A stretch of DNA of 64,000 nucleotides from Temnothorax longispinosus (GCF_030848805.1 NC_092369.1:9647199-9711198), one strand, 5' to 3'. Counted from the first letter of the stretch, positions 38,324 to 52,439 are shown. The notes: a model not told the origin generated them from the letters alone. Made by a program: numbers and translations.

Positions 38324-41048
38324 GTAACTATAAAAATCCTTTTTTTTTTTTTTATTTCTTTCATAGCGCCCTAAAAACTGCAGTCAATTTTAGACGTTCT
38401 GTGAGTTGCTTTCTTATACCTCGGGTTCAACTTTGCGACTCGTTGATTTTCACAATAGCGTATATCATTATTCAGCTTAGTCAAATCGAATGGTACAATA
38501 TAAATGTCATTATAAGATGAAAGAAATTTTTGAAATTTTTCATTTCAAACTTATGCCTTCAATATTTCTCTGAGCTTATCTGAGTTTAACACTCAACACT
38601 TATTACGTTACTGTACTCAGTTTATCTATAGCTAACTTGAATGATAATTTGAATTAAACTTCGAACGTAGCGGATATTCAAGATTAGCGCACATTGGATC
38701 AAATCCGTTTAGTTCAAGTTAGATTATGTTCGGTTAGAATTAGATCAACGTCTCTTAGTATACAGTATATCGCTATACACAAGCTTGTCAACGGATTTCT
38801 ACAATATTCTTTGTAACGTGCCGATATAATTATACCAAATATAGTGCAACGAAAAAATTATCGGGTGGGAAAGTGATAATGGCAGGTTAGATTGCTTTTT
38901 CGTGCTTTTCGTGATTCGCGATCTCGATGATTCTGCGATCAACCAACACACTCGCTCTGCGAGTAATAATCGCGCACGCTCGGGCTAACCGAGCTGGAAT
39001 TAGTCGGTCGGTCGCACGGACTAATAAATTCTGAGAGCGGGGTCCACCCACTCGAAATCGGTAAGGAAACCTCCGGTGCACGCTGCGCTCGCTTTCCTGC
39101 ACGCGACGTCGACGAGATTTAATTGAGCGGCTACGGGTATAACCTACGCTCCCATTACCTTCCGGCCGGCTGACCCGTCCTTTCACCCTTTACCCGGTAC
39201 ACCCGCCGGCGCGGCCGTTCCAACTTTCGTCGCCGCGTATATACGTGCCGAGTCGCTAGTGCGACTCCCAATGATTCCAACGTTTTCTCCGTGAATCTCG
39301 CGTGGATGCGAAATAATTCACGACGGTCTAGGTAGGTCAGACAGATTAGCAGAGTAGTGCTTTGAATTAAAAAAAGAAGAAGTCGCGTCTGTCGCATATT
39401 TTGGAAAATATTAACATTGCTTAAGAACTTCGTTTCTTAAGTTTTTATTTGCATTATTAACAATGTGTATACGCGTGCCATATAAGATCCAGAAATTACT
39501 GAATTTTTATACGAACTACTTTCCGTTGTAAAGATATTTTTTCTTATGACTTAACAGAGACTTGACGAGAAATTGTATATTGATATACAGAAATCCTTAT
39601 CTTATTCTACGATCTGTCAATTATTCATTCATTTTTTACAAGAAGTATTTATTTCTTAACGATACAAGTAATTATAAATTTTGGTTCAAATAAAAATGCT
39701 CTTACGCGTAGTTTTACTATAATCAAATATATAATTTTGACAAATTCTGTTGTATTATTATTGTATTTTGCGATCCCCTGCATCACGAACTGAGAAGAGA
39801 ACTAGTTGGAAACCTAGTTTTGAATCTGCAACAGTGTGTGTCAATAGATTGCATTGATGCGATGCACGTTACCAATGTCTCCGTTGGCAATCCCAATTTT
39901 ATGATCACATTCGTGCCCCGCGGAATCGAAAAGTATCGTCCGCCGATAATCTATATCCTGGTGTTTTGAATCTAGCTCTCCAATGGATTCTGCTCAAAAT
40001 ACGAGTGATTGGATACTTCCGTTCGTTCGACGGTCGTCGGCAAAATACCTAATGGATTTTTGCGTATTGTGCAGTTCGTCGTTGGGGAAAAACCGGACAA
40101 ATACGTAAGCCCCCATTGTACCCCATTTTTTTTTGTCCATTGTATATCTTGCTTATGATACGATATTTTCTGTTTTCAGAAAAAAACACACGGCGCCGCA
40201 CGTGAATCCTATTGTTTGACATTATGTACCGTATTGTGTGTAGTTTGTTGGCTAATAAATGCCGGTATTCCTTTTTTTTCCATTGCACGATCAGATGACA
40301 GTATTTAAATTATTATTGCTGTGATCTGGCACACAACGTCAGGCTCTTTTATTTTACGTTAAACACTTTTTTTCTGACAAATAAATATATATTAATTTTT
40401 TAATTAAATATATTTGAAATTTTCGAATTTTTTTTACCAAACATTTTATTTTATTTTATTTTATAGAATGTAATTATAGCTTTTATGGATTTCTATTATT
40501 CATGCGGCAATATAAAAATTAAGTTACGAAACATCTTAAAGGAAAATATTTGAAAAATTTCTTAAATTGACTTAAGAGATTTTCAATAGAAAACACATCT
40601 GGCACTCAAAGTATTCAGATAAATTCAACACTAAAGTGATCAAAGAATTCGTATGTGAAACATAGCACGGAAGACTTGGGACGCTAGAAATTTTAAAGAT
40701 CTCATTTCTACGTTGCGAATGGAGACTTTCGTATGCGCAGAGATATATGGAATATTTGTGTAATATGAAAGAGGAATGTTGCCCATAGACTTTTTAGTGA
40801 TTTCCTTCCGCTGAAGTGAACTGAAGTTTAATATGTAGAACGTGGGTGCAAAGTAGATGGATGACTTGAAGAAATGGTTGGCAGGTGTTGTCGTGGACTC
40901 TGGTGCGAAGAATGTTCATGAATTCGCCGGCATATAGCGGCGCCCCGGAAAACTTCTTATCATAACGTTGGATAATGCTGACGAACACGCAGAACACGTG
41001 ACACATAACGCGTGTGCCGCTTTAATGCATTGAACTGATAAACTCGCG

Positions 41049-41134
41049 TTATTTCGATATAGCCAATCAACTATGCAGCGGTAAACCAGAGTTATTCCGA
41101 GATAGGTAATCAACTATGCTGCGGTAAACCGGAA
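41049..41134. repeat. Tandem duplication, 43-bp unit
   Basis: Two diverged copies (41049-41091 and 41092-41134) share AATCAACTATGC followed by GCGGTAAACC, with AATCAACTA at 41065 and 41108 setting the period. The copies differ at several sites, so the duplication is older than the 37-bp one at 36644. Confidence 0.8.
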
Positions 41135-44100
41135 TATCACACGTAATACGAAGCTGAAGTACACAATATTGCAGCATCCATTGTTAACGGCATTAATGTC
41201 CATCGGCTGCCGTAAATTATGATAATATTCTCCGTGGGATCCTCCCGAAAGAATTTCACGTAAGTTTCGATTCCAGACGAGACGCGGATCCATTAGTCAT
41301 CACGCGCTGATAAATTCCGTCGCCGACATCGATAAAACATTTTGACACACAATGTGGGGTAATCCCTTTCCCAGCTGTCGAAGTATACGTACGTACATTC
41401 GCAATTTGTGAAAATAAAGGAAAGCCATTTGTACGCGAAACGAAATTAACGCGCTCGCATTCAATTCCGTATACGGGGTTGACCAGTTGCCAGCAGCGTG
41501 AATTTAATAAATCGCAGAGGGGCGGGGGAAGGGAACGTGGATTGCGAAACATAAAAATTTCGATTTTAGCACATAGCAGCATTTATCAAAGGTTGTAGCG
41601 CGCGTGTTAGATATGACGATATCGTAATCACTTCTGCTAGGCTGTGTATTAGCCCCTTGACATTTTTCGTTAAATGTTATTCGCATCTGTCGACCCCTCT
41701 GTATTGTTAAGCTACCGGGGAGAGTTTGGTTCACCTCATATTTGTTTATTTTGAAAAGGCCGGTGGTCTATATTCCGGCGCGGAAGCGGTACGTTCATTT
41801 TATTTTCAATGACGTTTGCCCGATAACATTTAATAAGCGCCGGTCGCATGCAGCATTCTATAAAAGACTGTGACATTTACAGAAAATAAAAGCGACCACA
41901 AAAATAGTATTTTCCGCTACGTTCGTTTTTTTTTTTTTTTTTTTTCATCTCAATAGCTCGCGTCGTTTATATGGATCGAGTATCCGATTTATATGTGCAA
42001 CATCGATATAACCGACATGGTAGAATAGCATTAAGCCTGCACGATATCTGCTAATTTGATACGACGTTATTTCAGTGTAAATTATATTTTTTCAATTATT
42101 TTTTTTTTATTTATTTTTATGATATAGTTAATAGAAAGCTAGCTGCTGTTAACAATGTAGGTTTAAATGTTTTTTGCATAAATCTTGATGTACCCTTTAC
42201 AGCTATACATTTTGCAAATAGCATTTACATCAATTACTATATGATGTCCAACTGACATACGCATTCAACATTTTATCATCTCTCGGTATTGTACTTGCAG
42301 AGCGCGCGTGCAACATTAATAATATTTCGGACAGAGTATAAAAATAAATAAATAATATGTAAATTGATATTTGATATAAGATTTATTTTACCACATTTAT
42401 ACAGTGCTGCAAATTGAAATTTGTCAAATTGATAACGATGCTTTTATACTTGCCAGCATTTTATATCTCTCAATTGAAGGTAGATACATGTAGGCATATT
42501 AAAAACATAATTGGATCCGCAAATGCGCTCGAAATAAATTACGTGCAGAAACGACAAACAACGCACGATAATAATTGATTCACGTCGAACATTCTGCATT
42601 AATGTTTATTGACATTTGTTTTGCATTGCGAGTTCTGCATGCAAGAATAAAATCGCGTTTCGAAACAGAAAACGCGCTCACCCAGAGAGGATGATGTCAC
42701 GTAATGTTCTCGCGCGCATTATGCGAGATTGTCTCTCGGAGAGTTCTCGTACTCGCATAGAAAAACTCACGTCGTGTACGCGGAAGTTCAACGGCGGGCT
42801 GCTGCGAAAGTCCCGTGGATCTCGATATACGCCCCCCCGTCCGACTCCCCCGTTTCCGTTTCTCACATGCGCCAATGGTACGAGGCACGAAAGATTCGGT
42901 ACCTCATTGGAGAAACTTGCTCGGGACAAGACGTCGGTCCTCACGGCGAAACTTCGGCTCTTCTGTCCCGTTTCCTTCTCGCTTCGTCTTCGATATCGTG
43001 TTCTCTCGACGTCCCTTCTCTCTCTCTTTCTCTACCCTTCTCTATTTCCTATCTCTCTACTGGCTTCGCGAATTATCCCAGTCCCGGGACGCTAATCTCA
43101 CATGTACGACGACGAACGAGGCAAGAAGAAAGGGGGATCTGAACATCTTCAGGTATGAGAGATGCCATTTCGTCTGCAGTCAAAGGTTACGCCGCAGTGT
43201 ATCCGTGTGTATTTTACGTTTGAGTACACACAGAGAAATATATAGGGCGACTTGAGACAAGATGCAATTAAGAATAATTCCCCAACGCGTCTCCGCAAAT
43301 TATTTTTACTGTATGATATTTAATTAATTCGCTCATGTAATTAAATTTTTATTAGCTTTTCGTGTGAATTGTCCATTTTATAATTCAACGCTGCTACGAC
43401 TACATGAAATCTTTTTAACAATTGTATTTTGACGAACATTTTTTTAGCAACCTATAAAGATCCTTTAAGTTTCGATTACATTTCTCGACATACTCATGAA
43501 GCTATTCTTGCTATTTTAGCTTCTAGTGCTTGGTATTTAGGTCAAGTGCCCTGACTCCTGAGACACCCTCTATACATGTCGCATGTATAATTTCGCGCCA
43601 CGATCCGAGCCCGGAAGCGCGGATCATGGTAACGCAGGTACCCCGCGCTTTAAGAGTAGGTGTTATCAAGGCTTTGCATACCCGATTATCCGGCCCTTCT
43701 TGTTCCCATGTAAACTATCAGCCGGGGGAAAAAACGCGCGACGCTCCCCGATCGACTAACATCCTGGAAGACGCTTATCGGCTTCCCGGCTTCGCGCACA
43801 GTAGTCACAGCCATCCTCTCGTCGGACAGATAGGGAAATATCGCGCGTTGCATGCAGGAAGCACCTACGCGAAAGCCCAAGGTGATTGATCACTGATATT
43901 ATTATCATTATTGAAAATGTCATGTAGGTGATCGTTTCAAGACCGATTAGGATAAATCTTTTCACCTTAAGCAATCTTTTTTACGATATTTTAATCCCAA
44001 TAATGTCCATCGAGTGCCAACATTCTGAGAAAAAATTTACAGGAAAGAAAATAATGCCCAAAGCTATTTTCTTAAAGAGATCCGAGATGTTCGAGAGACG

Positions 44101-47100
44101 ACTCGTTTATTCGAATTGTCACAATTTTGTAAAACTCCGCTCTCAAAGCAGTTGAGCTTCGACTAATGGGCGATACCGTTCAAAGAAAGCTTGCGGAACG
44201 GGGGTGCAACACCCAAACCAAAACAGTACAGGAAATTTTCCTTAGCTACGTTAAACCGGGATTCTGTTCTCAAGTTGTGCACGAACCCATCTTTAGGTGT
44301 CTGAAATTTATTGGTTTACGTCGAACTTTACTGAGTTTCTGATTACTTGTGAATATCCGATTAGTTTCGAGCGCCGGAAAATAAATGGATTATCGTAAGA
44401 CATGGAAAATGAGAGCTTTTCGATTAGAGCTCATTCTTTGCGAAAATAAGTTTATTTACATACGAAACTTTACGCGACATGTACGTTGTAAGTAACAAAA
44501 TGTTTTCCACGCAAATAATATAATAATTTTATTCTCTATAGTTATATATATTGTACTATACATTATTTTTTATTCGCTATATCTCTCTGCACTATCTTTC
44601 TGTGCATTATTTTTTTTTATATAAATAATATAGGATTTAGATTTTGAAATTTACTCGTCTTGGTTGAATAAATTGATAACATGAAATGATTTAATTTAAG
44701 TTACATCAAGTACATTATTCATTATCTTGGAAAAACATATAACTTGACACATTTTAACATAAAAAATGCATTTAATTATTGGGTAAGCGTTTACGACGGT
44801 CGAACTCATAAATAGTGACGGGTAGAAAATTCGCTCGTTATTGTATGCATCTTACAAGAATAATTTTTGACAATTTTGCCGCTGCATTGCGCGGAGATTT
44901 TCATGTCATACGAGTGATAAAGTATGCGTGCAACTTAAAACGCACCTCGGTTGTACTCTAAGTAAATCGTTTCCCCGAAACTTTTCTGGAGGACTCGTGT
45001 CACGAACTTACGAGCACCGGCTCATAAAGTTGCCTGAAGAGTTTTTGCATCAAGAACCCTCTGAATTTCGTCGCGGCCTAGACTCCTCGCGCACTTTTCA
45101 GGTCGTGGCGAACGAGCCTTTCAATCCCTCTCAAAAGGCTCTTACCGAAAATCCATGAATGATGCCTCATAAGCTGTTCTTACGCACACGTCGCGCAAAT
45201 TTATACATACACGCACATGTGAAAAATCTGACTTCGCGTTTGCGAAGTTTGTAAAAGTTTCCCTCGCCATTCGGGCGGGTTACTTTGCACACGTACACTT
45301 TATAAATATTATATGTATCTGGAGCAATTCTGTATAAAGTCTATTCACCATTTATTTCATGCATATTCACGCGAAGTTAATACAAAGAGAAAGTGTGTAT
45401 TGCGTCTTCACGTCGGATTTTCTCGATTATAAATTCTTTAGCAAACTTGGAACGGAATGGAAAATCAACTTTAAAATGGTCAAACAGCCCGCAGTCGAGA
45501 GAGAAACGTTTTCAATGTCTGGACCACTGGATATTCCGGTATACATCAGTATTTCGTAGAATATTTAAATATGCATAAAAAAAGTATTGCGTAATGCGTA
45601 CAGCATAGCGATATCAACCGTCAGAGATGATCAGATTATACGTCGGTTTTTTTTTTATGTTTGCGAGCGGAATATTCCAAAAGTAATATCAACGATCGCT
45701 ATCGAGTCCGCTATCTGGGATCCGAGCGTTCGCGATTTCATCATCGTTGGCAAAACTCGTACATTTTGGGATAAATGTGATGGGAGCAGACTGGGGGGGG
45801 GGAAGAACGTATACCGTAAACCCCGACGATTGATAAGCGACCAAAGGATTTTGGCTCTTCTCAATTTTCAAACCTGTCGGGGCTATATTCCACTTTAGTC
45901 CCCTTTACCGTTTCCCCCTCTCCCCCGCGCACTGCCTCGTTGCCGCCGTTACAGAAATTCGTTCTCTTCTGCGCGCCCGTAGTAATTTCATTTCGTTCAC
46001 ACTCGGTTTTCCGCGGGCGGCTGGTCGCTTGATTCGTACGTATTACTCCCTGGGCCGTGGTCGACAGAATTGTTTTTAGGAAATTGACTTTTCTACCCGA
46101 CAGAAGGAACAATGCCCCGCGGAGGAAAATCCACTGACGTTCCACTTAATGGCACCACCCCCCTCCCCCTCCCTCACGTCAGAGTTTCCATTCCGAAAGG
46201 GATTTCAACAGTTGACACGCCGCGCCCTGCTAGAGAGATTTAATCTTGAACAGGAAGAAAAATGTCGTTTTACGCGAAATCGCTCCCCAATAACTCCATG
46301 CATATATATGTCATTTCAAGTTATTTTAAATATAGTCCTTTATCTGGTTGTACCGAACTATAGGAAGGAATAGAGAAACGCGATTCTTTTTCAAATATAT
46401 CTTATGACAGCGAAGTTTGCGCTAATAGAATAGTTTAAAATAAAAATTACATTTATTTGAATCCCTTACAGATTTATAGCACAGGATTTAATTTCTCTTG
46501 ATTTGATAGTCTTGATTATTAAAATCCTAAAATATATAAAAGGCTCTGGATATGTAGATTTGTTATTAAATTATTAAAAGAATGTTATAATTATTTCAAA
46601 AGCATTTCTTAATAATTTTCTTTTGTCTAATCTATCTTTTTTTTTAGTCTTTTTTAGTGACATTTTAGAATTGTAGATCGTGGAATTTATATTATAACGT
46701 GGAATTTTTGAAATAATTCGACCATCCTTTTCCGAGTTATCAGAAGTGGATAAAGTGTAGTATTATTACATTATCGTGTGCGAAATATACTGATGTGGAT
46801 TGCAATAATATTCGCACGTGGCATATCTGTCAACGTGTCAACATTAGAATCGTGTCGAATGTCCATGCGCGCTTAGTTTTCACGCATGTTATATTCATGA
46901 TACCGATAATGTACAAACCGAACTAAAATCAACTGATTATCGGCGACACATTTCTCGATGAATTTGATATCTATTCATCAGATTTCCTGCGCATTTCGTC
47001 CGACGGAGACACGCGTCATTATCGTCGCTGTTATTGATTATAGGCTTGTCGATTTTGAATGTCGCGCAGCATAATGATGACGTTTTAATGATATGATATG

Positions 47101-49036
47101 AAATGTAATGCAGAATGTGTTGTTTACCAATCAATAATCCGGTCACGCCGGGCATCATCATTCGGCTCATCTATCTAATTTTTTGCAATATACTCCGTGC
47201 AAATTTCTGTGTAAATCATTTAACGCAAAAAAGCTCTTTGCAAAAAAAAAGAATTAAGTTTCAACGAGAACGACACGCCGATACGTGCCATCGTTCCGTG
47301 CAAATAGAGACCACGTAGCGCATATAAATTCTGCACTGCAAAGATACTAGAAATTTGAATGCAGCGTAGAGTTTGCGGCGAAATGTTCAACTTGGAAAAG
47401 CTTTCTCTTTTTTTATTGGATCTTTTTTATTTTATAATATGATGAATAATAAAAAGCATAATCCATTTCCAATGCATAATTTTAATTTTAGATTGTTATA
47501 GGAGAATTTCGGGAGAGTATTAAAAAAGAGATAATCTATTATATAGGATTAACTTTTTAACTTTTTTTCAACTAGATACTATAATATTACAGGAAATTTT
47601 ATTATTTTTTTAAATGCAATTACGTTGCGCAACTTATGGTTTTCTTTTAACATATGGCATTAATAAAGTAGAATTTTGTTTCTAATATTCATATATAATA
47701 TCTAAAAGAGCTAAATGTTATTTAAAAAAGTTAGAAAGATATTTTAAAAATTTATGAATCTATTTTTACGTTGTACAGTGGCGCACATAAAACCCAAACA
47801 CAAAATATAGTTACAAACAACTGTTTTCTATCTGTATAAAACCGCTACGAATTAATTCTTATATTTGAGTGTAGTATTATAAATATTTCGATTATACAAT
47901 ACTTCTACTTACAATTAGTATTACAAATTATCTCTGCCTTTCTAAAAATCACTGCATGATAATTAACATTCCAGAAATGCTCGCTGTTTGACGGAATGAC
48001 GAGAAACGGTAACTTCTTTTTAACATGTGTTGCAGTAACCTCAGAGAACGGAAGCGGTGGCATGCACACAATGACGTTTGTGACAATACTCTGCCTGGGC
48101 ACGCTCCATCTGCTTCTGAGATAGTCACGGCACGCCTGAGACCACGAAAAGGGAGCTCACGGGCGTCGCATGATAAATAGCACACTAGTCAGCGGGAGAC
48201 GAGGCTGGAGGAAGAGACGATGGAGGCAGGGTTTAAGGACCGCGTATGGACGGCGCAGAAACAAATAATATTATTCAATCAATATATGATTATATTTAAG
48301 TGTTTTCTTTTCGTTCTCTGTAGTGGATTAAGTTATTAATTTTTTTTTCTCTCTGAACGGGTCAGGATCGTGAATTCTGCATGTTCCCTGTTTGCAACCC
48401 CCCGTTGACAACAGCGCGATGTCAATTTTCGGTGAACCATTTTGTGAGCAGCACTGCCAATTATAATCAAAATCAAAAGGACACGACGTGTTTAACATGT
48501 GATACGTTTTCCGACCGTGAGATCGTCGACCGTTACCGTTATATACTTTACGACCGTGTCTTTTGTATAACGTTGTATATCGTTATTTTGTAAGACGGTG
48601 CCGGTACGCACGGATTGTTTTTCGTTTGTTTTTTCGCGTGGTATATGGAGGAGCAAGAGAGAACAGCGATGCTCGTTGTCAGTCAAGGGTGTGTCCCTAG
48701 ATACACTCTGGATTGGATCGTGACCAGTGGAGAAACAGATAATCGGATGAAGGATTGTCGTAGCCAAATCCGCCGTTGGGGGAGATTCGCCGTGACGCAA
48801 AATTTATACGGCAGAATCGAGAAGCGTAGCCAATTAGTCGCGTCTGATTACCGCTACGACGTTCAAGTTGACATTTGACGAGTAATGAACCGTAAAGGAT
48901 TTGCCCGAAAGTAGAGCGACAGCGAGGAAAGAAAGGAAGGGATAGGACTTTGAAGTCGATTGCACGTATACGTGTATAGGTGCTTGTACAGCCCGCCTCT
49001 GAAAGATTTGCGATCCTTGCCGCGAGAGAAAGAGTT

Positions 49037-49037
<1 letters not shown>

Positions 49038-49084
<47 letters not shown>

Positions 49085-49110
49085 TGTGTATGTGTGCGCG
49101 CGTGTGTATG
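49038..49110. repeat. (AG)22 microsatellite followed by TG/CG alternating tract
   Basis: A 44-nt uninterrupted GA tract (49038-49081) is followed by an alternating purine-pyrimidine TGTG...GCGCGCGTGTG stretch to about 49110. The minus-strand translation gives Ser-Leu repeats, which creates the two long minus-strand open frames across 48834-49459. Confidence 0.9.
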
Positions 49111-51139
49111 AGTGAACGAGAGGGTGAGAGACGTTCTCTTCCGCTACCACTGACGAGAGAAGAGAGCCAAGCCGTAGAGATCGCACAAAGGAAGAGGCAC
49201 GGATAAAGCGGCGCGAAAAGTTTTCGCATACCGAGAGGGAAAGAGAGCGCGAGCTCTCTCTCCCGTTCCGCGAAATCGTACCGCTCTCCCGTGTACCCCG
49301 GCAACAACGCACTCGATGCGCACTCGAATATCTCCCCGTTACACTCGCCAAGGATGGCGATTCGAGTCCATTCGTCCATTGTCCAAACGCTCCCGGGCTC
49401 GGCTGCATAGGCGGAATCAATGTCGCGAATTTTCGAAGCGGAGGGCTCTGGACGCGCACGCGGGATCAGACTGCTAGTTCTTCTTTTTTTTTCTATTCTT
49501 TTTTTGCTAAGTTCCCCCGTTTTCGCGTTCTATGTACGAAGCTACGAGAACAACGTAGTTGCTATTACTGCCGTTGCTGTTGCTACCGCCGCGGAAGAAC
49601 TCGGCCGTAGACGAGCAGTTATATGTACTTACGCCAATTGTTAGAGTTCGACCGCTCTCCAACGAGTTTGTTGTTCGCTCTTTAATGACGCCGTGCCAAA
49701 GAGATACTTCCGATCGGACTGTTTTATCTTTCGTATTTTTTTAAACGCGACAAGATACGTGTTCCGTTCTCGCTGCTTTAATACTCTCTCTCTCTCTTCT
49801 TGGACTTTGAAAACGTACCGTTGTAACTGGACGACGCGTTTTATCGATCTCCGACGACCGCAACGCTGAATCCTCGTGTTAAAACTAGCTGCAGGTGTAC
49901 GACGTCGTCGGGCATATAATCGTGAGACAGGCTCCGTTTCGAGGGCTCGATTTATCGAAGGAGATAGAGGAAAGCGCGGAGATAGAGGCGCGTTGGAAAA
50001 GACGGCACGAACGTTGCGTTTTTCATTCTCCCACCGCCTGCCTCCTCTTTATTAAACGGACGATAAACCTCGTGGACGATTCCGCGCGTCTATAAGCCGG
50101 CAGCTATATACGCGCAGCTTGTTCCTCCATCCCGAACACAGAAATCGTCCGTATTAACCCCCTATCCCACCCTCAGGGTAGAACGTCTCTTCCTCTCTTC
50201 CTTCCAGCTTTCGCTCCCTTCTTATGCGCGCACACCGCAGCATTTGGCACGTTCGCGACCGCTTACAAATCTTCGCGAAGTAATGCGTATCGGCGTGAAA
50301 CTGCACGGAAGGCATCGCGCGGAGCTACAGCCCTTATTTCTCATGCAAGCGAATTCACCGATGCCTCCTGCCTGCCTGGTACGGTAAATCGCGCCAAATC
50401 GTAGGGCCGGACGTGCTAATATTCCGCGCGAAAATCGACACTGTCGGTATCTTCTTGGACGAAGTGCGTTTTTTGAAAGTTGTAGAGTTAATAATTTATG
50501 GCCATAATCGTTAAGTTTTAATTTGAATGCGGAAGCAGAGTAGATACGGTTTTTACAAGTTGTGTTATTGACATCTTGTTTTTAGATGTTTTTTTTTTTT
50601 TTTTAATTTATATAGTTAGAGGTTAGAGCACGAAGAAGTATAACTCTTTGTAAATGAATGTGTCAAATGCGCTAATGGGTAATTTTGTGCATGGAAGCTT
50701 TATTCGCGGATAAAATATAACGTAGACAAGACAATTTTTTGGAGAACAGTTAATCTTTGCGAGCGCAGTTCGTTTTTGTAAATGAATAGACGAGGTAAAA
50801 ACCCGATTTACTATACAAGGTTTGCCGATATATACAAAGAAGTTACAACTTCTTAATATAAGTTAGAAATAAGATAAATAGAAATATTTTTGTTAAGTCG
50901 GATTTTAAATTCTATTTAAGTGTCTTCAATTTTAAGAGATCTTTTATGTCATTACAATATTGTTTTTCAGCATTACTATTTAGTTCATGTAAATACTTAT
51001 TTTTAACAAGCAAAATAAACTATTGCATGAACTACTGTCTTTCAGATTGAGAACAATACCTCACTTATACAGATAGTTTTATTCCGTTGTGTGTTAACAA
51101 TTTCTTAATATAAACATTTAATATTTTTTCAATTTACAG

Positions 51140-51177
51140 GATTAAAACAGGCACAGTCTTGCACATCGTGCAAGTGA
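51140..51177 (+). CDS. Possible alternative tiny terminal exon of the Beat gene
   Basis: A good acceptor (polypyrimidine then AATTTACAG) is followed by two bases that complete a Gly codon with the G left by exon B. Eleven codons follow, LKQAQSCTSCK, then TGA at 51175-51177. If spliced to exon B, the protein would end ...MREPVPER-G-LKQAQSCTSCK with no hydrophobic segment, giving a soluble form. The stop comes after only a dozen residues, so an acceptor of this quality and phase can arise by chance in a 14-kb intron. I list it as a hypothesis beside the exon at 52440. Confidence 0.2.
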
Positions 51178-52222
51178 AGGTAAATTGGCAAAAATTGTAT
51201 TCACAAATATGTACGGTTTACGATGTGAAATTTGACAAAGACGGAATAATTTCAAGACCAACATTTGTATTTTAATTTTTGTTTGCAAATAAGAAGGTAA
51301 GAAAATTTATCGACATTGCTAAAAATTAAACGGTAATTTCTTCAAACAAAATTAATTTTATTTCCTTATGTAAAAATATGTTTAATTAACTTAATATATA
51401 ACTCGAGGACGGTAAAAACATTTCATTCGCTCACTTTCGAGTTTCGACGCTATCCTTCAGTCTCTTTAATTATAAAATCTTTAAACTTTTGCTTTTTCAA
51501 GTTTGTGCTCTATTTAATTACTTAGATATACTTGCTTCTATCAAGCGTAAAGTATACGCCGTTACTACGAACAACTGCGGTCTTATTTGCAGCGCGTTGA
51601 AAACAGTACCTCGCTAAATGCAGACGTTTTCATTCCCCTGGCAATTGCGCTCGCAATCAGATCGAAGAATTTCCACGAGCGCGCATAAATATATCCGCTT
51701 GTCGGTGCTCACCCCCCGTCCGACCTCTCGCCTCCTCGGCGTCGCGGCGAGGCGAGGCGAAGCGATATCGCGCGCGCGCGCCTCCTAAAATTCATTGCCC
51801 GAGCACCGAGTCTATAGACGAAGCCCACAATTAACCCGAATCGAGATCTCTACGGTTCTCTGCCGCTATACAGCCCGACTGCGAGGCGAAGTCTTAGAAG
51901 GAGCACGAACGGCGCCCCCGTGCAGGAGCCCGAAGTTTGCGCGACGAATACCGCGCGCGGGCAAGCAAGATACATCCAACCACCCTCCGTGAGATAGAGC
52001 ATATACCGCACCGAGAAGCCTCGGGAATCCGGTGTTTGTGTATCCCTCCCTCCTCCCCCTTCCACCCCCGGCCGTGTAGCGCCGGCCGCGCACGTGTGCG
52101 CGGCTGTTTGTATGTACGGTATACGTGGTGTGACGGTTACGCGCTACGTCCGCTGGTACGCGTGCACGTCCGTACACCTCATCGAGGACAAGTTCCTTCC
52201 TCACACAGACGCGACAAAGGAA

Positions 52223-52250
52223 ACGACGTTTCAGCTAACTGAAACGTCGT
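52223..52250. promoter_or_regulatory. Perfect 12-bp-arm palindrome in CpG-rich block
   Basis: ACGACGTTTCAG, CTAA, CTGAAACGTCGT: two perfect 12-bp arms (52223-52234 and 52239-52250) around 4 nt. It contains two symmetric ACGT-type cores. It lies about 190 nt upstream of the candidate terminal exon, within the CpG-rich block 51640-52560. It could be a dimer-binding regulatory site or an RNA hairpin near a splice acceptor. The type given here is an inference. Confidence 0.5.
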
Positions 52251-52439
52251 CGCCGTAACAATCACCATCGTCGACTAGACCATCCTTCGCACACTTCTCC
52301 CCGACCTGCCGCTCGCTCCCTTCATTCCCGTCTCTCGTTTCGCTTGCTTCTCTCTGTTTATCCCCTTTCCCCCGACCCACCCCCGGGTCGCGCAAGCTCC
52401 GCTTCTGTCTGTCTGTGTCCGTTGAGCCGATGTTGAGAG

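Larger units (their letters stand above)
38324..52439 (+). other. beat: Probable intron after exon B; no other gene recognised
   Basis: The donor GTAACT is at 38324. If the terminal exon is at 52440 this intron is 14,116 nt. It holds CpG-rich patches (about 38880-39260, 42620-43140, 45900-46150, 48650-50450 and 51600-52430), AT-rich stretches (39400-39770, 40330-40600, 42050-42560, 46380-46720, 47400-47900 and 50500-51540), poly-T runs (41929-41945) and an AG microsatellite. Several short frames in the CpG-rich patches follow an AG in the right phase (for example 45955, 49896 and 50209), but they encode nothing like a Beat C-terminus. Confidence 0.5.

Noticed and set aside
42616..43255. Several overlapping plus and minus frames in a CpG-rich block
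   Set aside because: Three plus frames and two minus frames are open together, the product is low-complexity Ser/Leu/Arg, and there are no domain motifs.
45955..46080. Segment after TTACAG in the required phase, considered as the next Beat exon
   Set aside because: The polypyrimidine acceptor is good, but the encoded 42 residues are Arg-rich with no linker or membrane segment. The exon at 52440 fits better.
48834..49459. Two overlapping minus-strand open frames of 181 and 198 codons
   Set aside because: Both cross the GA microsatellite in different frames, which keeps both open artificially.
49420..49644. Plus-strand frame with hydrophobic run LLVLLFFSILFLLSSPVFAF, considered as the Beat C-terminus
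   Set aside because: The hydrophobic run is encoded by poly-T intron-like sequence, and no acceptor in the required phase precedes it convincingly.
50209..50403. Open segment after CTTCCAG in the required phase
   Set aside because: Open for over 60 codons, but the product has no resemblance to a Beat tail and no hydrophobic end. Likely chance in GC-rich DNA.
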